Position numbers and translations under genes: made by a program
The notes under the pieces: model-generated
Told to the model about the DNA's origin: nothing
What the model saw: only the letters and a program-made list of their open reading frames with translations
Database searches by the model: none
Shown: positions 56,764-64,000 of the stretch, piece by piece
How the letters are laid out: every line of letters starts with the position of its first letter
Numbering within the stretch: the stretch's first letter is position 1
NCBI GenBank assembly: GCA_031310005.1
Contig: CM062383.1
Coordinates: 1,302,001-1,366,000 of the forward strand
DNA: 64,000 nt
Direction: 5' to 3'
Origin: Dactylellina haptotyla
Taxonomy: Eukaryota > Ascomycota > Orbiliomycetes > Orbiliales > Orbiliaceae

Positions 56764-59700
56764 GATGGTGACTGTCGTGGTGACGGTGGGGGAACGAGGG
56801 TTCTTGAAGGGCGAGAGGAAAGGGAGTGAGACCGTTTGGTTCGCTCCCCTTTCTTCTTCTTGTTACTTCGTCTTCTTTCTCGCTGGATGTTAGACGCCGC
56901 GGGTCGAATCCCGTTTGTTCCCGTCAGGCGGAACCAATTGTTTGTTCTTTCTGCTCTCTCTTGTCTTCAACAAACAAGAAAAGGCACAGCGGATTGATTG
57001 ATCAGGAAATGGACAACCTCATCGGCTGACAAGGAGAAGCGCTTTGGGGGAGGTTCTTTCTTTTCTGTGATTTCTTGTGTAGCGCGGATGTTCCAGAAAC
57101 CCGAGGCTTATCGACAACCTCAGTGGAATGCTGGAGCGAATGAATGCTGGCTGGAGGCTGGAGCGATGTGCTGCCAGGCCAACGAGGCTCGATTGGGTAA
57201 GATTAGATCCGAACACCAAACTAAGCGGTAGCGGCCAGCGTAGGAGGAGATAGCGGCCCCGAGAGCGGTATAGCGGTGAGAGGAGCAGTTATTGCTCTCC
57301 GCGAGGGCGGTGGTTATATTAACTACTCGTTGGAGAGATTTGGGTGAAAATTGGAGAGAGAGAAGGAGAGACGTCGTCGTCGCAGAGGGACGGAGAATAA
57401 GAGCCAGCGAGAAGGGGCCGCGAAATTCGAGGGGCGCGCGTTGAGGTGTTGTGCGTGTTGTTCCGATGCGCGGATTTGCTTTTTCGCACAACACAATAAT
57501 TCGAGAGGCTGGTCAAGACACCGCCAATGAAGAACAGTAACCACAGACGGGGTTATTCAGTATCGGTATTGGTATTGTGGGCGGAGTGCGGTGCGATAAA
57601 TGGCCCTGCGATTGGGCGACTGCTGGCGAGGGCTCTCCTCGCTTTCTGTTTCGTTACTTTTCGACAGCCGCTGCGTGTGATCTCCCCTCATCGCCCTCCA
57701 GATCTCTGGATCCCGCTGCCAATAAGATCGGTATGGTGCTGATTCCAATCCTCACTCCTCTAGCCGCTGTGGCCCCGTTATTCTCCCTTTTCACCCTTCT
57801 CGCAAATTTGGTCGCCTTTTCCGTATTTTTAGACGTCCACTCCCCAAAAGAAAGTGCCGAGTTTTTACTTAGTTCCACAGCAAAACCCTTCGTGCGAACC
57901 AGCCAGAACCTTGCGCGCAAGCACCAGCAGTGTCGTAATAGATGCCTCTTCGAGAAGGCAAAAAGGGTTGTCGTAGTAGGTTGGTGTCTCTCGTCTTATC
58001 GAGCGAGCAGGAAGGATGGTCCAAAAAGATCCCAGGAAAGCCAAAATTCAAGATCCAAAGCCAGATGTTCTAAAAGCAAAACCTGTCGGGTCTAGAGAAG
58101 TCGGAGAACGAAGGAAATGGTCGGAAATAATAAATGGAACCAAACCTATGGTGAAAATAAACGTGAATGCGGAAAAATAATAGCAATAAGGTATTACCAA
58201 TAACAGGATATGCTTCTGTCCGGTGGGTGTGTGTGGGTTCAAGGAGGGAAGCGGGAGCTGCAGAATGCACACTGACACGAGGTATTCTGGTCAAAATATT
58301 CAAATTCGCACACCCACTCTCAATCTCTCTATCGGGGTTACCTATCTGGAAAACTTATTTGGATACTTCGTATGAAATCCGTATCGCAACGCGTAAATAT
58401 ACACTCCGCACTGTCAGTTTTAGATAAACTATGTTGATGATCGCGGAGACTGAACGAAGCCCTAGCACATTTCCAGAACGCCGGTTAGCCCTAGATCTTC
58501 CAAAAAGCCAAACGTTGAGTTGCGATATCTGGTAATAGTCGTGGTCGTTCGTGTCTTGGTGTTTGTACTCTCAAGCACACGCGGGAAAGGGGAGAGCAAG
58601 GGGAGTGGAAGGGGGAAAAGGGTGTCGCTCTACCTCGTCTGGAAACTAACCTTGTGACGTTCAATAGCTCGGTTTATCAGGTACATGCACAAGAGGCTGT
58701 TTGGTGCCAATTGCCTGATGTGATTGTGATTAAAGGATTTCCTAAGACGCAGTTAAAAAGCCTGTCTGCTTGAATCCGGATTCCCTCGTTTTCTCTCGTA
58801 ATCGTACTAGCGTTCGCCAAAAAAAAAAAAAACTTTTGGTGCTATACTATACAGTTGCAAGTCGTGATATGGTTGTAACAAGAAATCTTCCGGGTCGTGC
58901 TGTAAAAATTATTATCGTACAAAAAGAGGAATCCGGGTCGTGACTTTTTGAATTGAAACCGGGTAAACAATTAGAACATCAGAAGGAAGAGATAGAGAAA
59001 CGTCGTGGATTGTATCTTCCTTTAATGACGCTGACAAGTCTAAATGCAAATTTGAGCTTTCAAAAGGAGAGAAAGTGGGAGAAGGACAAAGGAGAGATTC
59101 GAAGCTGTAAAGCACGTCTTGGTAAGTATATACCCTGTAATAAGCAGCCAAATTCTAAGGTTAGCTTCCCGGATTAAATCGATAACGAGGGTGTAAAAAA
59201 TTAAAATTAAAAAATTAATAGGTTGGAGCTGCAGTGATGAGATGAGAACATCGTAGGAAGGCGGGAAAGCGAAGAAAAAATCGTCCCTCTGCATAGACAT
59301 GCATACTGCGAAACATCCAATACATTAAAACAGGGTGAAAAGACGGCAATTGGCTCGTCCACAGCACTGCGAAATGGGGATAAACCCCGTCTGTGTGATT
59401 ATCGAAGGGATGGTGATGCGGATGGATGAGTTGTCCAATTACGAAAACGGGTTTAGTGCCGAAAAACAGATGGGTCTACATTGGGTCATCAGCAGCTCAA
59501 ACGAGAGCAACTTGCTTGACAAAGAGCTGCTCGTGAACAGGTCTAAACCTTGTCCCAAGACACAGCCTGCAGAAAACGACAGCAAGATCCACTCACCTCA
59601 CCTCAGCTCCTCTTCGCACAGGCTTCCCAAGCTCACACTGATCAGGCCAACTGTGCAAAATCGTACATGTCACTAGCAGTTTAACATGGGTTGCCTTTAC

Positions 59701-60344
59701 ACTAAAAACGATGCATTATGGTAATCTATATACAAACATTAAGGCTTTCAATGATAAAAATATTAAAAATATATATTCATGCCCCAGATAAATGATGCAT
59801 CACGCTTGATGTGCTGCAACCTCCAGCCTTGCCATTATTGTTCCACTAAACTCTCTCCCCCATATGCAGCATCCAAGTGTCCAAGGCAACATGAAGTGGG
59901 TAAAAAAGAGGCAAAGGATAGGTATATGGTCGTCGAAAACAAGTCATCATGAGAACATGTTAAAAAATATAAATGTAGGAGGTTGGGCGAATAGAATAAC
60001 GAAGCTTCAGACAAGTGAAGGAAAGAGAAATGATACGTCGAACCAACTTTGAAATCATCAGTGATGATGATAGACCCCAGTCGCAGCTCCCTTCAAAGAC
60101 TGATGGGACCATGCATGCAACGTGTTGGACCAAAACCTAGAAGCTCCAAACCTGGCGCACAGCCGGAGTTCAAACTGTGAGGCGGAGGGAAAGGGAAGAT
60201 TGCTGGTTGTGTTTGCCGATAGCACTTGGCCAAAAAGGGCAATTTACCCAATCTTCGTGTAACAACCAGGAAAAATGATATATTTTCCATCTTGGGGAAT
60301 AATATTAAAGTTACACAACACATCCTGGCCGCCAGCTCGACCCC
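56764..60344. promoter_or_regulatory. 3.6-kb gap upstream of the coiled-coil gene
   Basis: Promoter and leader of the coiled-coil gene on the left and the 3' region of the next gene on the right. A 172-codon plus frame at 57577-58095 has one hydrophobic stretch but no family mark. The part at 58100-60000 is AT-rich with A runs (58819-58832). No gene is recognised. Confidence 0.5.
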
Positions 60345-61593
60345 TCAGAGCATTTCCGCTGGTGTGTAACCGAAGGAGTAATCTAGGGTTGGTGAAAAGG
60401 CACCATTGGGGTAAAAGCTTTGCGGGCCTTGGTTAACCCAGCTAAAGACGATGTTAGGCGTCTCTACTGGCATCGTATACTCGGTCCCGTCAAAATTCGA
60501 AATGGTATGCCAAGCTGGAGCATTAAGTGACGGGATCGGCTGAGACGGTTCAAGCAAGCCCGCTTCGCTGATGTCCGTCGGAGGATAAAACTGTGGCGAT
60601 GGTACCAAGCCAGGGGCTGCCGGGTAGGAGCTATACGAGAGAGGGGTGCCGGCTGCAAGAATATTCGTCAATGATAGTTTCCACATTTCCGGGGAACAAC
60701 TACTGGACTTACGGTATGAAGTCGTCGGGGTCGGAGTCGTCCGAGTGGAAGCCGATTCGATTGGACTTCGTGACTGGACACTCATATCATCTTTGAGAGC
60801 ATCACTGGGGGATATGCCGAAATCGACGTAAGCTGGGAGTTGCAAATTTCTCTCCGATTTGACGTCGTCAGCGGTAGACGTAGGGGAGTTAAAATCAAAA
60901 TCGTATTCGATCGCGTCCCGCTTTCGGTTGTACCTACGCCGCTTTGTGGGCACGGATAAGGATATATCGCGGCGTGGCTTCTTCGTACCAGGGCATCCTT
61001 CGAGTATTATCTTCAAAGGTGGATAAATCTGAAGTTGCGGTCGAGCGGGGACCTGGGACTGGGTAGCGGCTCGGGTATGGGCCTGTGTCTGCGCGGCAGT
61101 CTGACGCTGAGGCTCTGCTGGCCCTGGCGGGGTCGCGGGTGGATCATCGAGTGTCTAAAAGGGAAACAGCCGAAAATGTTAATTGCAAGACACGCCCGCG
61201 AGGACTACACCCCATCCGAAAATACGACTCGACAACGCAAAATGTCCGCGGGCGACATGGTTGAAGTCGCGAGAGAGCTGGTGTGGTGACATACCTGTGG
61301 GTTCACCGCCATGACGACTGTGAAGGAGCCCAAGTTATTAGCGCACTGCCGATGGCTGGCCGAATGGCATATGGAGCAGCGATGGGTGTGCCGCACTCAC
61401 CGTCTTCAAACGAGTGTACCCTGGTACCGGGATTAGGGAAGTGTCGCCGCGGTCGACCTCGAATCTTGGTCAGGCCGTCCATTATCTGCAGCGGGGCCGA
61501 ACTCCGTATCTTTTGGAGCTTAGTCTTCTCTTCTGCCGACATGGTCTTCTTCCCCACCTTCTTTGGGCGAGCGGCTCCGGGTTTAGAAGGCAT
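60345..61593 (-). CDS. Small basic, probably nuclear, fungal protein (unknown)
   Basis: Four exons (61593-61401, 61317-61295, 61154-60713, 60652-60345) join in frame to 321 residues. The head is basic (MPSKPGAARPKKVGKKTMSA) and leads to a short helix and KIRGRPRRHFPNPG, which resembles an AT-hook core (RGRPRR). Exon 2 is only 23 bases (VVMAVNPQ). Exon 3 adds a Pro/Gln-rich linker, then KKPRRDISLSVPTKRRRYNR and KRDAIEYDFDFNSP. The tail is Pro/Ser/Tyr-rich (SSYPAAPGLVPSPQFYPPT), a type seen in activation domains. A DNA-binding or co-regulatory role is possible but is only inferred from composition. The 60-base last intron keeps the frame open, so an intron-retained form is also possible. Confidence 0.62.
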
Positions 61594-64000
61594 ACTTTTG
61601 CCAAAAACAAAACGAAAAACTCCAGAGATGGAAGAAAAAGGTGCTGTTGGAGGCCAGAAATTGAATCAAAAACTTCAGTTTGTTGATTCAGGCACAATAA
61701 GGAGTATATATGCTGCAGGCGCTGCCACCCTCTGATTGCCTATATCCAACAAAACGTGACTCTAGCGTATTTCCTATTTGGGACAAGAAGATATCGAACA
61801 CAGAGTTTTGGGAGGATCAGAAAGAGTTGTACAACAGAAAACCCCAAAACGTTTTTGTCTCTGGCGGACGAATGGTGTTTATGGAGAACAAGAGGACGGA
61901 ATAAAAGGTAATTTAGACGGCCAAAGGATTTTAAAATGCAGAATTTGGTAATTCAGTGTTCAACTCGGAGGTTTGAGAGAATTTCTCCGCAAGCTTTCGT
62001 GCCAATTTTTAACAGATAGTGGATGGGATGGGATGGGAAATGCCCAATTCTAGCGTCGGGGAGCTAGGATATATACAATTTTGGCATCATTTGACCAGTC
62101 CGTGGAATGGTACTCTCAGAAAAAAGGTCTGTCTGCCACCTCCATGGCTTGCCTCCTCCGGTAGTCCTTGAAATTTGTAATTCACCATTGCCACTTGCTT
62201 CGACAGCCCTATCAACATCTCCTACCAGCCCATCCCGAGTTTCCAAAACCTCTCGCCCTTTGCATATGTACATAAGTGGGGTGGGATTTACGGCACGTAC
62301 GCTGTATGTGATAGTGTAAATTTCAGACAACAGAATTCGTAGGATACTATTTCCTTGATATAACTGCAGCAAGGGCGAGACCCGCACGAACAGACATATT
62401 TTTTCACTCATCCTAGAATCCTGGATTTCTAGTTTTCTGGTTTCCAATGACCGGGGCCAGCTGAATGGCCAAAAAATAATACCATGTCGATCTTAGATTT
62501 ACAAGAATTTATGTTGGCTATTGAGGGGATTAGCAGAAACGTTTGGAGCTTGACCTAACCTTGGGGCTGATGCAGCTAGGCGAGCTGCTGTTCTCGGAAA
62601 AGCATTGCCATGATGCTTTGCCGTCTTGCCGGGCATAGCTTAGACGAGCCGAAAAGTACCTTCTATACTAAACAATCAATTATCACGGGAAACAAAGGAT
62701 ATCTCTTTTCGTAATTATTAGAACCGTTGGGCCTATCGCAAATGCGCAGGTGGGGGGGTAGCTCGACTAACGCCAGCGCGAAGGGTGCACCGCCAATCAA
62801 ACGTATCCAATTCTCGAAACATATATTGCAATCGGCTGCGTGATGACAGGATGCTAGGACGACCCTGCGTACATTAGTAAAACTAGTACCATGGATCTTA
62901 TCCTAGGAACCACGCCATAAGCGGAAAGCTCGGAGGTATTCTCAAGTACCAGGTCTGAGCGAGGTATTGCGCCTGTTGGATAGCATTTTGACAGGGGCAT
63001 GTTGGATGATCCCATGGCTCTCAAGTCGCCCGCTTAGGCTTTTAAATTGCGTTTCATGCTGCTTTCCCACCTCATGCACCTAAATATATTTTATTTTCGC
63101 CTACCTGAGATGAATCGATTATGTGGTAGCACCGCGCTTGGGACATGTCGGACCGGATTCCTGAGCTCTTGAAGAAGGGCTAGTTTCCCTTGCGTCCCTT
63201 GTCCCGCTCGTCAATGTATAATTGGTGCCCCTTCCAACATTTTTGACGTCTATAAACCCCGAAAGCGTCGATAAATTGTCTTTTCGGTATACCTCGGTGA
63301 CGGCCTTGAAGGTAAACCGAGTTCCTGAGCGACTAGGCCATCAATACACTGAACATCGGAATCCACAAGCCCTCAAAGGGTGAGAATCTAATTCCAAGGC
63401 TTTGGCCTAAAAAAAAATCCTTTTGAAAAAATTAAAAAAAACTTCGAAAGATGGTTGAGGAGGAAGAGTTCTGAAGGAATCCTGCTGCAAGTTCATGTTG
63501 GAAGACGAAATATGAAGCATCCGATTGGGGGGCTGTGGCAGGGAAATCACCTGTACAGCTGTTTGGCGGTTTCCACCGTAAAGGGCAAACTCTATGAGAC
63601 TATAGGTGTGGTTGCTGAGCTGCAAGATCGTCAAGGCGAGATTGTCTTATTGTTTGGGCGACGAGCTGGCGGTTTGTTCTAGGCCCGCTAGGAATCCTAG
63701 GACCATGCAAGAGCTTTAGCGTGGGACCCAACCATGGTACATGTGTGAATACGAAGTCCAGTACTGCACTGGCTGTCGGACTGCGCTGGACAACATATCG
63801 ACTTGTCATTATCTGTACCTTTCGGATAGCCAGCCCGGGTCATTGGGGCCAGGTCCTTCCTTTGTACTACCTTATGACGGGCAATCATGATCGTGATCAG
63901 TGCACGAGCTCCGACTGATTCTTGGTAACACAAAATGCGTGTGAATCTTAGATTTGCGGACTATGGTATCAATTCCTCGTATTATCTGTGCAGTTTTTCT
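61594..64000. other. Right-end gap without recognised genes
   Basis: Promoter of the basic protein gene on the left. A 127-codon minus frame at 62064-62447 has no recognisable family. From 62450 to 63400 no open frame of note is found. The window ends here without a further gene. Confidence 0.5.

Noticed and set aside
56880-56935. Possible tRNA T-arm (GGGTCGAATCCC)
   Set aside because: Loop length is wrong for a T-arm, and no matching acceptor, D or anticodon stems were found nearby.
57577-58095. 172-codon plus frame with a hydrophobic stretch
   Set aside because: No family signature; the hydrophobic part alone does not support a gene.
62064-62447. 127-codon minus frame near the right end
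   Set aside because: Composition is protein-like but there is no motif, neighbour or splice evidence to support it.

Overview
The window is nuclear DNA of a filamentous ascomycete (Pezizomycotina). Genes carry many short GT-AG introns of about 50-210 bases, there are no operons, and several families are typical of moulds: an AspE-type septin, a fungal annexin with a long disordered head, a Zn2Cys6 regulator, a HosB/Hos3-type deacetylase and a DUF1774 membrane protein. No species can be named from the sequence alone. About 20 protein genes are supported. No convincing tRNA, rRNA, CRISPR or intact transposon was seen.

Layout. 1-5.3 kb: APN2 (left end cut by the window) diverges from COX13, and a CNNM-type membrane protein follows. 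The APN2-COX13 pair is the classical flank of the ascomycete mating-type locus, so MAT may lie just left of the window. 6.7-12.3 kb: a CFIm68/CPSF6-like mRNA cleavage factor, the translocon subunit SSS1 and a Tsa1-type peroxiredoxin. 15.7-25.4 kb: a DCAF11/LEC14B-type WD40 protein, an annexin and an AspE septin. 29.7-33.0 kb: a seven-exon Zn2Cys6 transcription factor behind about 4 kb of sequence without recognisable genes. 33.8-36.2 kb: a proline-rich single-pass protein and a DUF1774 membrane protein. 37.5-42.5 kb: a HosB/Hos3 deacetylase followed by nicotinamidase PNC1. 42.7-45.1 kb: an odd locus joining a degenerate C2H2-like finger, a serine-rich middle and only the tail of a PNP/UDP phosphorylase domain, with a perfect hairpin near its 5' end. 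47.6-61.6 kb: a small single-pass protein, a bacterial-type OmdA/YdeI protein with a basic nuclear-like tail, and three largely disordered fungal proteins of unknown role.

Most genes are independent housekeeping units: DNA repair, respiration, secretion, redox defence, mRNA 3'-end processing, septins, chromatin and NAD salvage. The stretches that look most accessory are 42.7-45.7 kb and the gene-free blocks at 12.3-15.7, 25.4-29.7 and 56.8-60.3 kb. Exon borders below were read by eye. Where a total length is given, the exons join in frame.
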